Source: Candidatus Syntrophosphaera thermopropionivorans
GTDB taxonomy: Bacteria > Cloacimonadota > Cloacimonadia > Cloacimonadales > Cloacimonadaceae
DNA: 64,000 nt
NCBI RefSeq assembly: GCF_004353895.1
Contig: NZ_SMOG01000001.1
Span: 1-64,000, forward strand
Direction of reading: 5' to 3'
This document shows positions 24,880 to 34,746 of the stretch, one piece after another (positions within the stretch are counted from its first letter, which is position 1; the number at the start of each line of letters is the position of its first letter). The notes under the pieces were generated by a model, which had not been told where the DNA came from, did not search any database, and worked only from the letters and a program-made list of their open reading frames with translations. The position numbers and the translations under genes were made by a program.

Positions 24880-27099
24880 TTATTCCATCCTGCTCTTGCA
24901 TTTAGGGCATTCTTTATAACTATCACCTTCTCTGGTCTTTTTCTCCACCAGATAAGGATTTCCACATTCCGGACAAGAGATAGGAAGGGGTTTATAAGAA
25001 CTGATAAATTTACATTCGGGATAACGATTGCAGGAATAGAAGATATTTCCTTTTTTATTGCGTCTTTGAATTAGTTCGCCTTTACCACATTCTGGACAGG
25101 TAACTCCTGTTGTCTTATTTCTGGAATACTTACATTTAGGATAGTTGCTACAAGCAATGAATTCACCATATTTTCCCTTGCGTTCTATCAGAGGACTTCC
25201 ACATTTAGGGCATTTCTCTTCCAGGGTTTGTGGTTCTACAATAACAATGTTCCCTTTATCATCACGAATGAATTTTTTGGTATTTTTACAGGCAGGAAAA
25301 CGACTACAGGAAAGAAATTCGCCATTTTTGGAATGCCTGATTACCATCTTTCCTTCTTTACATACATCACACACAATATCTGTTTCTTCAATGAATTCCT
25401 GTTTAGATTTCTTCACATCAACTTTATTTAATAGATTCATCAGTTCCTCATAATAGTTTTTTACCAGCTCATGCCAGATTACTTTATTTTCTTCCACTTC
25501 ATCCAGTTTTGTTTCCATATCGGCAGTGAATCCTACATTGAAGATATCATCAAAATTAGATACCAGAAAACGATTTACATCAATGCCTAATTTGGTTGGG
25601 AAAAAGTTCTTCTTTTCCATACCAACATATCTTCTTTTCCGGATTGTACTGATAATAGTAGCATAAGTGGAAGGTCTTCCAATGCCTTTTGCTTCCAGTT
25701 CCTTAATTAAAGAAGCCTCTGTATATCTTGGAGGTGGAGTGGTAAAATGCTGAGAAGATTCAATTTTCCCATATTCAAGGTTGTCTCCTTTCTCATAAGC
25801 AGAATCTATGGCTTCCCCAGATATTATCTTCATATAAGGATAAACCTTCAAAAATGCCTCATCTTCTACTACATTTCCATTAGCACTGAAAATTGCCTTT
25901 CCCACAGTGACTTCCACCTTGGTTCTTAGCAACTTAGCAGGTTTCATCTGAGTTGCTACAAATCTCTGCCAGATTAGAGTATATAATTTTAACTGGTCTT
26001 TGGTGAGATTTTCTGCTACACTTTCTGGGGTATAAAAAGTATTGGTGGGTCTTATAGCTTCATGGGCATCCTGAGCAGTAGATTTATTTTTATATACTCG
26101 GGGTGCAGGATTGATAAACTCTTTACCAAATCGCTCTTTTACCAATTTTCTACAATTTTCTATTGCCTCATCAGCAATGCGTAGACTATCCGTACGCATA
26201 TAGGTAATAAGACCTGTTCTTTCCCCTTTAAGGTCCACTCCTTCATACAATTCTTGAGCTATTTTCATTGTCTTTTCCGAGGAAAAACCCAGAATCTTGG
26301 ATGCTTCTTGTTGAAGTGTACTGGTAATAAAAGGAGGTAGAGGTTCCAGCTTATGAGTGTTTCTCTTTAAATCGGAAATAACTGCTGGGGAAGCATCTAT
26401 CTCTTCTATCAACTTTTGTGCCGTAGCCGCATCCGGAATATCTATTTTCTTATTTTCCCATTTTTCCAGAGCTGCCTTAAAAGGAGGAAGATTATCCCTA
26501 TGGAATTTTGCTTCTAATTTCCAGTATTCTTTGGGTACAAAGTTCTGGATTTCTTCTTCTCTTTCACAGATTAATCTTAACGCCACACTTTGCACTCTTC
26601 CAGCACTTAGTTTCTTTGCAATGACCTTCCATAATAAAGGTGAAACTGTATAACCTACAATACGATCAAGCACTCTTCTTGCTTGTTGTGCATCCACTTT
26701 AGCCATATCTATGGTAGTAGGATTTTTAATTGCATCTTGAATAGCTCGGGAGGTAATTTCATTGAATACAATACGAAAAACTTCCTTACCGCCTAGTTCT
26801 TTCTCCAGAACTTTGGTCAAATGCCAAGCTATGGCTTCTCCTTCTCTATCATGGTCACTAGCTAAATATATAGTATTGGCATCCTTAGCTGCTTCTTTTA
26901 GTTCATTGATAACCTTACTTTTCTTCTTATCTATCCTGTAAACTGGACGAAAGTTATGGGCTATATCAACTCCCAGTTCATTTTCTGGTAAATCTCTTAT
27001 ATGACCCATTGAGGCTTTAACATCATATTTATGTTCTAAAAACTTAGAAATAGTATTAGCTTTAGCAGGCGATTCTACAATGATTAGATTTTTAGGCAT
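24880..27099 (-). CDS. topA: DNA topoisomerase I
   Basis: 739 residues. It relaxes negative supercoils by single-strand passage. The Toprim domain begins LIIVESPAKANTI with E9, and DHDREGEAIAWH (83-94) supplies the metal-binding acidic residues. The catalytic tyrosine is Y300 in GLITYMRTDS. Four C-terminal cysteine zinc ribbons follow (CDVC...CSRFPAC, CPKC...CSNYPKC, CPEC...CNRYPEC, CPEC...CPKC), near the upper usual number. Start ATG at 27099. secA ends 25 bases upstream, so the two probably share a transcript. Confidence 0.97.
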   Translation of the reverse strand: MPKNLIIVESPAKANTISKFLEHKYDVKASMGHIRDLPENELGVDIAHNFRPVYRIDKKKSKVINELKEAAKDANTIYLASDHDREGEAIAWHLTKVLEKELGGKEVFRIVFNEITSRAIQDAIKNPTTIDMAKVDAQQARRVLDRIVGYTVSPLLWKVIAKKLSAGRVQSVALRLICEREEEIQNFVPKEYWKLEAKFHRDNLPPFKAALEKWENKKIDIPDAATAQKLIEEIDASPAVISDLKRNTHKLEPLPPFITSTLQQEASKILGFSSEKTMKIAQELYEGVDLKGERTGLITYMRTDSLRIADEAIENCRKLVKERFGKEFINPAPRVYKNKSTAQDAHEAIRPTNTFYTPESVAENLTKDQLKLYTLIWQRFVATQMKPAKLLRTKVEVTVGKAIFSANGNVVEDEAFLKVYPYMKIISGEAIDSAYEKGDNLEYGKIESSQHFTTPPPRYTEASLIKELEAKGIGRPSTYATIISTIRKRRYVGMEKKNFFPTKLGIDVNRFLVSNFDDIFNVGFTADMETKLDEVEENKVIWHELVKNYYEELMNLLNKVDVKKSKQEFIEETDIVCDVCKEGKMVIRHSKNGEFLSCSRFPACKNTKKFIRDDKGNIVIVEPQTLEEKCPKCGSPLIERKGKYGEFIACSNYPKCKYSRNKTTGVTCPECGKGELIQRRNKKGNIFYSCNRYPECKFISSYKPLPISCPECGNPYLVEKKTREGDSYKECPKCKSRME

Positions 27100-27124
27100 T
27101 AGGTTCCTTTTCCAACTTTTTTAT

Positions 27125-30100
27125 TTATTCGTCGTTTTCAAAACGTCCACAGCATTTCTTATATTTTTTCCCACTTCCACAGGGACAGGGATCATTTCTA
27201 CCAACATGCTGAGCTACACGAATGGGTTTTTGTTTTACAACCCCAGCATCTGGCTCAGAAAAATTAGGTGGTTCACTCATATTCTGTTGACCAGGTCTCA
27301 ATTCTTGAGATTTCAGGAATGCACTAACATTTTCATGTTGCAATTTGGAGTCTTTCATCATATTCTGGACTTGTTCTTGAGTCAGAATATAGGTGGTAAA
27401 CACTTTTTTGGTTACATTTTCCTGAATGCGAGAAATAAGATTTTGAAAAAGTTTAAAACTTTCTCTTTTATATTCTATCAGGGGGTCTTTTTCTGCATAA
27501 GCACGAAGATATACTCCTTCTTTAAGGAGGTCCATTTCATGCAGATGGTCGCGCCATTCTTCATCAACTACTTCCAAAAGACAACGGCGTTCAATTTCTC
27601 GCATTGATTCGGAACCCACTTGTACTTCTTTCTTTTCATAGGCTTGCAAAATCAGCTCTTTTAAAGTATTCCTTAAAAGAGGTTCACTTAGATGGTCTGA
27701 TTCCAGGTCTTCTGGCTCTATGGCTACATTTAAGGCAGATTTGAACCATTGAGTAAGCCTTGCCAGATTCCATTCATCTGGGGAACTATCAAAGGAAATA
27801 TTTTCCGAGATAATCCTGTCTATTGTCTCTTCAATCATCTCTTGAACTTCACGCTTTAGTGAATATCCTTTCAAAACACTTCTACGATAAGAATAGATAA
27901 CCTCTCTTTGTTGATTCATCACTTCATCATATTTTAAAAGATTACGACGAATCTCAAAGTTATTTTCTTCCACTCTCTTTTGAGCTCTTTCCACCGTTTT
28001 TGTCATCCAGGGATGTCTGATGGCATCACCAGGTTTCATTCCCATTCTGGTCATCATTGGCGCAATTCTTTCTGAACCAAAAAGACGAAGAAGGTCATCT
28101 TCCAGAGATAAATAAAACCTTGAAGTGCCAGGGTCCCCTTGACGTCCTGCTCTTCCACGTAATTGACGGTCTATTCTTCTACTCTCATGTCTTTCACTAC
28201 CAATTACATGAAGTCCATCTAAAGGCAAGCCATAAGGATATTCTGGTGTTATGGAAGGGTCTATACCCCTATATTCTTCAATACTTTTAGTCACCACCCC
28301 CGGTCCAAGTTTGATATCAGTCCCACGACCAGCCATATTGGTAGCTATGGTAACTGCACCAGGTTGTCCTGCTAAAGCTATAATCTCAGCTTCTCTTTGA
28401 TGTTGACGAGCATTTAAAACATTATGAGGAATATTACGACGTTTTAGCATACGACTGATAGTTTCCGAAACTTCCACACTTACTGTACCCACTAAGACAG
28501 GCTTATTCAGATTGTGCCAGTAAATAACCTCATCAATCAAAGCCTGATATTTCTCATTTTTAGTCATATAGATTACATCTTCATGGTCAATTCGGGTAAC
28601 AGGAACATTGGTTGGTATCGTTATTACAGGAAGATTATAAATCTCTACAAATTCAGCTTCTTCCGTTGCTGCAGTACCAGTCATACCTGCTAATCTTTCA
28701 TATTTTCTAAAGTAATTCTGCAAAGTTATTGTAGCAAAAGTCTGAGTGCCTGCTTCTATTTCTACATTTTCTTTGGCTTCCAGAGCTTGATGAAGACCAT
28801 CAGAATACCTTCTTCCTGGCATTAATCTTCCGGTAAATTCATCTACAATGACCACCCGATTATCTACAACCACATATTCTACATCTTTTTCAAAAAGGGT
28901 ATAAGCTTTTAAAAGTTGATTGATATTGTGGAGTTTCTCACTTTTATCCATAAACCGGTTGGTTTCTCGGGCTTTTTTCTTTAGTTTTTCCTCTTCGGTC
29001 AAACTCTCATCTTCATCTATGCTATTTAAAATTTCATCCAGGCTTTCTACTACAAACAGATTTTTGTCGTGTTTAGATAGGAAATCTCTGCCCTTTTCAC
29101 ATAGGTCTACCGTGTTTTGATGTTCATCTACCACATAGTACAGATTGTCATCCAGTTCTGGCAGCTTCTTGTCACGCAAGTAAATACCTTCTACATCATT
29201 GACCAGCTTTTTTAGTTTGGGGTCCTGCATTATCTTGGTAAAAGCTTTATTTCGTGGTGCAGCCCTTTGAACTAACAATAGATTTCTTCCCAATCTTTCT
29301 ATATCAGAATTCGGATTATCTTCTCTAAGATCTTCCCTAATCTCAGATAAAACTTTCTGTACCAGTGTGTTTTGTGCTTGAACTAATTGATTTATTTGAG
29401 GGCGAAGTTCCTGGTAAAAATTTTTATCCTGAGCAATAGGTCCACTGATAATCAAAGGTGTTCTTGCCTCATCAATAAGAATGCTATCTACTTCATCCAC
29501 AATGGCATAATAGAAATCTCGTTGCACTAATTGTTCAGGTATAACCGCCATATTATCACGAAGATAGTCAAAACCAAATTCACTATTCATTCCATAGGTG
29601 ACATCACTTTGGTAAGCTTTTTTCCGGGAATCAAAATCCATATCGGTTGTGATGCAACCTACGGTTAGATTATGAAAATTAAATATGGGAGACATCCATT
29701 CAGCATCACGAGCAGCAAGATAATCATTAACCGTAACTAAATGAGCTCCTCTTCCTACTAAGGCATTAAGAAATAGAGGCAAAGTGGCAACTAAAGTTTT
29801 ACCTTCTCCCGTTGCCATTTCAGCTATCTTGCCATCATGCAAAACCATTGCTCCTATTAATTGCACATCAAAAGGAACCATATCCCATACAACTTCATGC
29901 CCTCGCACCATAAAAGTTTTCCCAACCAGTCTACGACAGGTATCTTTTACGATAGCATAAACTTCTGGTAAATAATCATCTAAGGTGGATTTAGTTAAAG
30001 TCTTAAGTGCTTTTTTGGTCTCATCAATTTGAATATCTATCCTGTTACGTTCCGCTTCATCTTCTTCTTCACGATAACGAATTTCCAGTTCTTCCAGTTT

Positions 30101-30289
30101 TTCTCTCAAATCACTTAGCTTTTCAGCTATTTCCTGTTTTATTTCTGCTACTCTTTCTCGCAACTGGTCATCATCATACTGCGCTAAACCTTCATAAATC
30201 TGGTTTATGAGCTGAACTTGTGGTAAATATTTATTTAAATCACGGGTGTTTTTATCACCAAACATTTTACGGAGTATTTTTTCTAACAT
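27125..30289 (-). CDS. secA: Preprotein translocase ATPase SecA, long FCB type
   Basis: 1054 residues against about 900 in E. coli. SecA drives Sec-dependent export at the inner membrane. MATGEGKTLVATL (Walker A), DEVDSILIDEARTPLIISG (Walker B), TNMAGRGTDIKLGPGV and GRAGRQGDPG are present, and the C-terminus has the zinc site NDPCPCGSGKKYKKCCG. Extra length comes from a charged coiled-coil insertion (about 45-95), a short insertion around KTFMVRGHEVVWDMVPFDVQ, and a longer segment in the second part of the first ATPase region (about 280-400). Such insertions are known in Bacteroidota-type SecA and support FCB ancestry. All T9SS cargo here first needs SecA. Confidence 0.97.
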   Translation of the reverse strand: MLEKILRKMFGDKNTRDLNKYLPQVQLINQIYEGLAQYDDDQLRERVAEIKQEIAEKLSDLREKLEELEIRYREEEDEAERNRIDIQIDETKKALKTLTKSTLDDYLPEVYAIVKDTCRRLVGKTFMVRGHEVVWDMVPFDVQLIGAMVLHDGKIAEMATGEGKTLVATLPLFLNALVGRGAHLVTVNDYLAARDAEWMSPIFNFHNLTVGCITTDMDFDSRKKAYQSDVTYGMNSEFGFDYLRDNMAVIPEQLVQRDFYYAIVDEVDSILIDEARTPLIISGPIAQDKNFYQELRPQINQLVQAQNTLVQKVLSEIREDLREDNPNSDIERLGRNLLLVQRAAPRNKAFTKIMQDPKLKKLVNDVEGIYLRDKKLPELDDNLYYVVDEHQNTVDLCEKGRDFLSKHDKNLFVVESLDEILNSIDEDESLTEEEKLKKKARETNRFMDKSEKLHNINQLLKAYTLFEKDVEYVVVDNRVVIVDEFTGRLMPGRRYSDGLHQALEAKENVEIEAGTQTFATITLQNYFRKYERLAGMTGTAATEEAEFVEIYNLPVITIPTNVPVTRIDHEDVIYMTKNEKYQALIDEVIYWHNLNKPVLVGTVSVEVSETISRMLKRRNIPHNVLNARQHQREAEIIALAGQPGAVTIATNMAGRGTDIKLGPGVVTKSIEEYRGIDPSITPEYPYGLPLDGLHVIGSERHESRRIDRQLRGRAGRQGDPGTSRFYLSLEDDLLRLFGSERIAPMMTRMGMKPGDAIRHPWMTKTVERAQKRVEENNFEIRRNLLKYDEVMNQQREVIYSYRRSVLKGYSLKREVQEMIEETIDRIISENISFDSSPDEWNLARLTQWFKSALNVAIEPEDLESDHLSEPLLRNTLKELILQAYEKKEVQVGSESMREIERRCLLEVVDEEWRDHLHEMDLLKEGVYLRAYAEKDPLIEYKRESFKLFQNLISRIQENVTKKVFTTYILTQEQVQNMMKDSKLQHENVSAFLKSQELRPGQQNMSEPPNFSEPDAGVVKQKPIRVAQHVGRNDPCPCGSGKKYKKCCGRFENDE

Positions 30290-30548
30290 TTTTCAAGTCC
30301 CCATCATATATCTACTAACTGCTAAAGAAGCAAAATAGATACATAAATCATTTCATTTTTTCTTTAAAAACTGATTGCCCTATTATGTCAATACCAAAAT
30401 CTCTTTTTCTTACTGCAAAAAATAACAGACAAGCTGATTTTTATATCTTACTAATTTATAATGGATAATAATTTCTTCCTTAGCTCTCTCTTAGCTCTCT
30501 CTTACCAATTTTGTCAAGAAGTAGATAAGAGACAGATAGTTACGGAAT

Positions 30549-30593
30549 TTTTTGTGGTCATTAAATTAATTTTTCTTAATTATACCACAAAAA
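30549..30593. repeat. 10-bp inverted repeat in the secA upstream region
   Basis: TTTTTGTGGT pairs with ACCACAAAAA, and the interior AAATTAA...TTAATT can extend the stem. It could act as a terminator in either direction or as an operator. Nothing in the sequence decides. Confidence 0.5.
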
Positions 30594-30726
30594 TAATATC
30601 TGAACTTGCATAAGTTATGGTGATACGAAGCAACAAATAAAGTGGTATGATAGATTGGATTTATATCTAAACATCTTTCTGGTTTAATCCACAACATTTT
30701 TATAGGAAAAAAAACAAATAATTCAA

Positions 30727-30755
30727 TTGACATAATCTCTATTTTATTTTAAGAG
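30727..30755 (+). promoter_or_regulatory. Candidate promoter for the first C25 protease
   Basis: TTGACA (30727-30732), 17 bases, TAAGAG (30750-30755). The predicted leader is about 90 bases. The -10 is poor. Confidence 0.28.
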
Positions 30756-30849
30756 TATTCTATTGAGACCAATTTTCCTCTACTTTGGGAATTTAATTTG
30801 CATGATAATTTAATTAACTTAGTAGATATATAATAAATAAGGAGATAGA

Positions 30850-33800
30850 ATGAAAAAGCATTTATTAATCATCCTAATCTTGAGTTTGGTGACATTTGTT
30901 TTTGCCGCTCAAGGTTCCATTAAGGTGAGCAACACTCCTACCGCTGCGGTAGTAACTAATAGTAATGATTATGGATTGAGTGTTAGCTACAGTATAGAAA
31001 AGCTTGATTTTCAGGAAATACAGACCTCGGAAGGTTTATTTACCGACTTATGGGTAGCTGATTATGCTGCCACCAATACCATAGGTCTTCCCAAGCTTCC
31101 CCTTTTGCGTCAGATTTTCAGTGTTCCTGAAGGATCTGATGTTCAGGCAAGTATGAACTCAGTTTTGCGTAAGAATATAGACCTGAAATCTGAAGGAATA
31201 AATAATCCCATAATTCCAAGACAGGAACCTGTATCTAAAAGCGTTGACCCGGCAACTCTTCCATTCATCGTTAACCGGGAATTTTATCAAAGTCAAAACT
31301 GGACAGATTTCCCCTCTATTCAGGTTACTGATTTAGGTTATATGAGAGGCTACCATCTTTATGCTCTGGATTTTACACCCGTTCGTTACAATCCAGGGAC
31401 GGGCGAAATTGAAGTAATTTATAGTGCTGAGGTTAATGTCCAATTTCTTCATCCAGACTTAGTTTCAACCAATGAATTAAGAGCCAAGACTTATTCTCCA
31501 GTTTTTGATTCTATGCTTAAAACCATCCTGATGAATCCAGATTCTAATCGGGCAAGTCTGAATCGTTATCCTATGAGTTATTTAATTATTACTCCTCCTA
31601 ATTTTGTGAATGCTTTACAGCCATTTGTAAACTGGAAAACCCAGGAAGGGTACAATGTGATTGTGGCAACAACTACACAAACTGGAACAACCACTACTTC
31701 CATTAAGAATTATATTCAAAATATCTGGGATTCTGCTACTACTGAAAATCCTGCACCGACCTATTTATTGATTGTTGGCGATGTGGCACAAGTTCCAGCA
31801 AACTCCGCTTCTGCCAGTCCTGGTGGACATGTTACTGATTTAACCTATGTTCGCTTGCAAGGAACTGATTTTATACCTGAGATGTATTTTGGAAGATTCT
31901 CTGCTACAACGGAAGCGGAAGTAACCAATCAGGTTAATAAAACTTTAATGCATGAAATGTATACTATGCCCAGCGATGCCTATTTAAGTGAAGTCGTAAT
32001 GATTGCTGGTGTTGATGCAAACTGGTCACCTACGCATGCTAACGGTCAGATTAATTATGGAGTAAACAACTATTTTAATGCTGCACATGGTATTAACTCT
32101 CATACTTATTTATATCCTGCCTCTCAGAATGCCTCTTCTTCCATAATTAATGATATATCCAATGGAGTTGGCTATGCCAATTATACTGCTCATGGAAGTG
32201 AAACTTCTTGGTATAGTCCTTCTTTCACTATTGCCAATATTAATAGCCTTCAAAATGTAAATGAATATCCAGTAGTGGTAGGAAATTGCTGTCTTACCAA
32301 TGCCTTTGATACCGGTGTCTGTTTTGGAGAAGCCTGGTTAAGAGCAGAAAATAAAGGAGCCGTTTCTTATATTGGCGGGACTAATAGTACCTATTGGGAT
32401 GAAGATTATTATTGGGGAGTTGGTTACAAACCACCTATCGTAGGAACAGGTTCACCTTTTGTCCCAGGTCATACTGGAGCTTATGATGCAATGTTTCATG
32501 ATCATAATGAACCTTTTGAAGATTGGGGAAATAGTGTTGGTGCTATTATATTTATGGGAAATATGGCAGTAGTCCAAGCGAATAGTCCACGAATCAACTA
32601 TTATTGGGAAATATATTCCAATATGGGTGATCCGAGTTTGATTCCTTATTTGGGCATCCCTGCTCAAAACAGTTTTGTCCCTCCAGCTACTCTCTTCTTA
32701 GGACTTGGTTCTTTAGATATAACTGCTGATCCCTATACATATGTAGCAATTTCAATGAATAATGAATTACATGGAGTTGGTTTAACTGATGCCTCCGGTA
32801 ATTTAACACTTAATTTCACTCCCTTTACCGAACCTGGTACAGCTCAGTTAGTATTAACTCGTTCCTTACGTAGACCAATGATTGCCAATATTCAAGTTAT
32901 TCCAAATGTGGGACCATATGTAACGGTAAGCCAAATTACAGTAAACGATCCTAATGCTAATGCAATAGCAGAAGCTGGTGAAACCATCAGTATGAATTTA
33001 ACATTCCATAATGTTGGCGTTCAACCTGCTGCTAACCTTACTGCTACCCTTTCTACTACTTGTCCTTATGTAACTATTTTAGACGGAACCGCAACACTCC
33101 CGGATATTCTTCCTGATCAGACCATCTCTCTGGAAGGTTTATTTAGCGTACTTATTAGTATTTATATCCCAGATCAAACATCCGTCCCCTTTGATATTAT
33201 TGTTTCTGATGGAACTAACACCTGGACCACCACGCGTAGCATTGTGGTAAATGCTCCAAAGCTACAATTTGGCGATCCTATTCTCTTTGATCCTGATGGT
33301 GATGGCTTCTTTGAACCTGGCGAAAATATATCTATAGGGATAACCATCACCAATGTTGGACATATGAATACAGATAGTGGAACCCTAATTATCCTGGTAA
33401 ATAATCCTTTTGTCACTCTTAGCAGTAATTACTTTGTATTGCCAACTATGGCAGCTGGTGTAAATATCCCAATTAACTTTACCGTTACTCTTGCTCCTGA
33501 TATTCCAGATGGAATTATTGTGCCTATAAGCCTTTCCATTTCTGCTGGACAAATAAATATAAATCATTGCATACTTTTACCTATTGGAGTATATGGAGAC
33601 GGTTTTGAAACGGGAGATTTTAGTGCTTATCCCTGGGTAAATAACAGTCCTATACCCTGGACGGTGGTAAATGATCCTGCCAATGCACATTCTGGAAATT
33701 ATGTAGCAAAATCTGGAGCAATAGGACATAGTGCAAGTACTGAACTTTCTGTTACATTAAATGTTAGTTCTGCAGGTAATATCAAGTTCTGGCGCAAGGT

Positions 33801-34650
33801 ATCTTCTGAACTCAATTATGACTTCTTACGCTTTAGCATTGATGGAGAAGAAAAAGGTTCCTGGAGCGGAACCCTACCCTGGGCTCAATTTTCTTATCCA
33901 GTTACAACCGGTCCTCACACTTTCAAATGGACCTATTCCAAAGATAGCTCAGTATCTTCTGGAAGTGATTGTGCCTGGATTGATGATATTACCTTCCCAA
34001 TCTCTGCCAGTGGTGAAATTGCTATAATTTATGTGCCTCAGACAGAATTTAGTTTCTTAGAACTTCATCCTAACGATCAGGTTTCAGCAGATATTGTTAT
34101 CAACAATGTGGGCACGGTGGAACTTACTGGAACTATATCTTATCCTTCCGTTATGAATCTTTTATACAATGGATTTCCCGTGGAAAACGATCATAATTTT
34201 AGCATTCCCGTGGGTGAAGCAAGAATCTACACTTTAACCTACACTGCACCCGAAACCGCTGTGAATCTTGATTTAGAACTTATAATCACTTCCAATGATA
34301 TTAATAATTCCCCAATTATTATTCCGATTCACATTACTACTGTACCTAATAATGATCCTGCAACTATTCCGGTGGTTACTTCTCTGGAAGGAAATTATCC
34401 GAATCCCTTTAATCCTGAAACCGCTATCAATTTCTCTCTGAAAGAATCAGGTAAAGTTCGTATTAATATCTATAATTTGAAAGGACAGTTAGTCAGACAA
34501 CTTGTAGATACTGAACTACCTGCCGGAAGACATCAGATTGTCTGGAATGGAAAAGATAATCAAGGAAGAAGTGTTGCCAGCGGTATTTATCTCTATAGGA
34601 TGGAAGCTAAAGGTTACACTAATACTAAGAAAATGATGCTAATGAAATAA
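30850..34650 (+). CDS. Gingipain-like C25 cysteine protease with T9SS domain (first of pair)
   Basis: 1266 residues with AAGGAGATAGA before the ATG. Signal peptide about 1-19 (FVFAAQ). A propeptide-like N-terminal domain (about 20-225) precedes the C25 catalytic domain (about 230-620). H448 in NYTAHGSETSW and C481 in VVGNCCLTNAFD occupy the places of the gingipain catalytic dyad, and CFGEAWLR follows as in gingipains (CFAEAL). Then come two CARDB/COG1470-like beta domains (about 690-900), a jelly-roll domain (about 905-1060, CAWIDDITFP) and a T9SS sorting domain from about 1181 (NYPNPFNPETAI) ending MMLMK. Likely a secreted endopeptidase. Because it carries the sorting domain itself it is cargo, not the PorU sortase, which belongs to the same peptidase family. 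Confidence 0.9.
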   Translation: MKKHLLIILILSLVTFVFAAQGSIKVSNTPTAAVVTNSNDYGLSVSYSIEKLDFQEIQTSEGLFTDLWVADYAATNTIGLPKLPLLRQIFSVPEGSDVQASMNSVLRKNIDLKSEGINNPIIPRQEPVSKSVDPATLPFIVNREFYQSQNWTDFPSIQVTDLGYMRGYHLYALDFTPVRYNPGTGEIEVIYSAEVNVQFLHPDLVSTNELRAKTYSPVFDSMLKTILMNPDSNRASLNRYPMSYLIITPPNFVNALQPFVNWKTQEGYNVIVATTTQTGTTTTSIKNYIQNIWDSATTENPAPTYLLIVGDVAQVPANSASASPGGHVTDLTYVRLQGTDFIPEMYFGRFSATTEAEVTNQVNKTLMHEMYTMPSDAYLSEVVMIAGVDANWSPTHANGQINYGVNNYFNAAHGINSHTYLYPASQNASSSIINDISNGVGYANYTAHGSETSWYSPSFTIANINSLQNVNEYPVVVGNCCLTNAFDTGVCFGEAWLRAENKGAVSYIGGTNSTYWDEDYYWGVGYKPPIVGTGSPFVPGHTGAYDAMFHDHNEPFEDWGNSVGAIIFMGNMAVVQANSPRINYYWEIYSNMGDPSLIPYLGIPAQNSFVPPATLFLGLGSLDITADPYTYVAISMNNELHGVGLTDASGNLTLNFTPFTEPGTAQLVLTRSLRRPMIANIQVIPNVGPYVTVSQITVNDPNANAIAEAGETISMNLTFHNVGVQPAANLTATLSTTCPYVTILDGTATLPDILPDQTISLEGLFSVLISIYIPDQTSVPFDIIVSDGTNTWTTTRSIVVNAPKLQFGDPILFDPDGDGFFEPGENISIGITITNVGHMNTDSGTLIILVNNPFVTLSSNYFVLPTMAAGVNIPINFTVTLAPDIPDGIIVPISLSISAGQININHCILLPIGVYGDGFETGDFSAYPWVNNSPIPWTVVNDPANAHSGNYVAKSGAIGHSASTELSVTLNVSSAGNIKFWRKVSSELNYDFLRFSIDGEEKGSWSGTLPWAQFSYPVTTGPHTFKWTYSKDSSVSSGSDCAWIDDITFPISASGEIAIIYVPQTEFSFLELHPNDQVSADIVINNVGTVELTGTISYPSVMNLLYNGFPVENDHNFSIPVGEARIYTLTYTAPETAVNLDLELIITSNDINNSPIIIPIHITTVPNNDPATIPVVTSLEGNYPNPFNPETAINFSLKESGKVRINIYNLKGQLVRQLVDTELPAGRHQIVWNGKDNQGRSVASGIYLYRMEAKGYTNTKKMMLMK

Positions 34651-34655
34651 AACTT

Positions 34656-34695
34656 AAAGAGGGAGACTAATATTTAAATGTAGTCTCCCTCTTTT
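34656..34695 (+). terminator. Rho-independent terminator between the two C25 genes
   Basis: AAAGAGGGAGACTA (34656-34669) pairs perfectly with TAGTCTCCCTCTTT (34681-34694): a 14-bp stem with T at its end. It starts six bases after the first protease stop, so the second gene needs its own or read-through transcription. Confidence 0.85.
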
Positions 34696-34746
34696 ACCTC
34701 TTGGCTCATAACTAAAGAGTTTTTTTATAAAGTCAATGGAGTAAAA

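Larger units (their letters stand above)
30290..30849. other. Intergenic region between secA and the C25 protease gene
   Basis: 560 bases, very AT-rich, divergent promoters expected. It has a direct repeat TTAGCTCTCTC TTAGCTCTCTC near 30480, an inverted repeat TTTTTGTGGT (30549-30558) / ACCACAAAAA (30584-30593) with more pairing inside, and a TTGACA at 30727. No coding remnant or RNA gene recognised. Confidence 0.5.

Noticed and set aside
24874-24880. Terminator between the barrel gene and topA
   Set aside because: The two stops are five bases apart and no hairpin with a T tract was found there.
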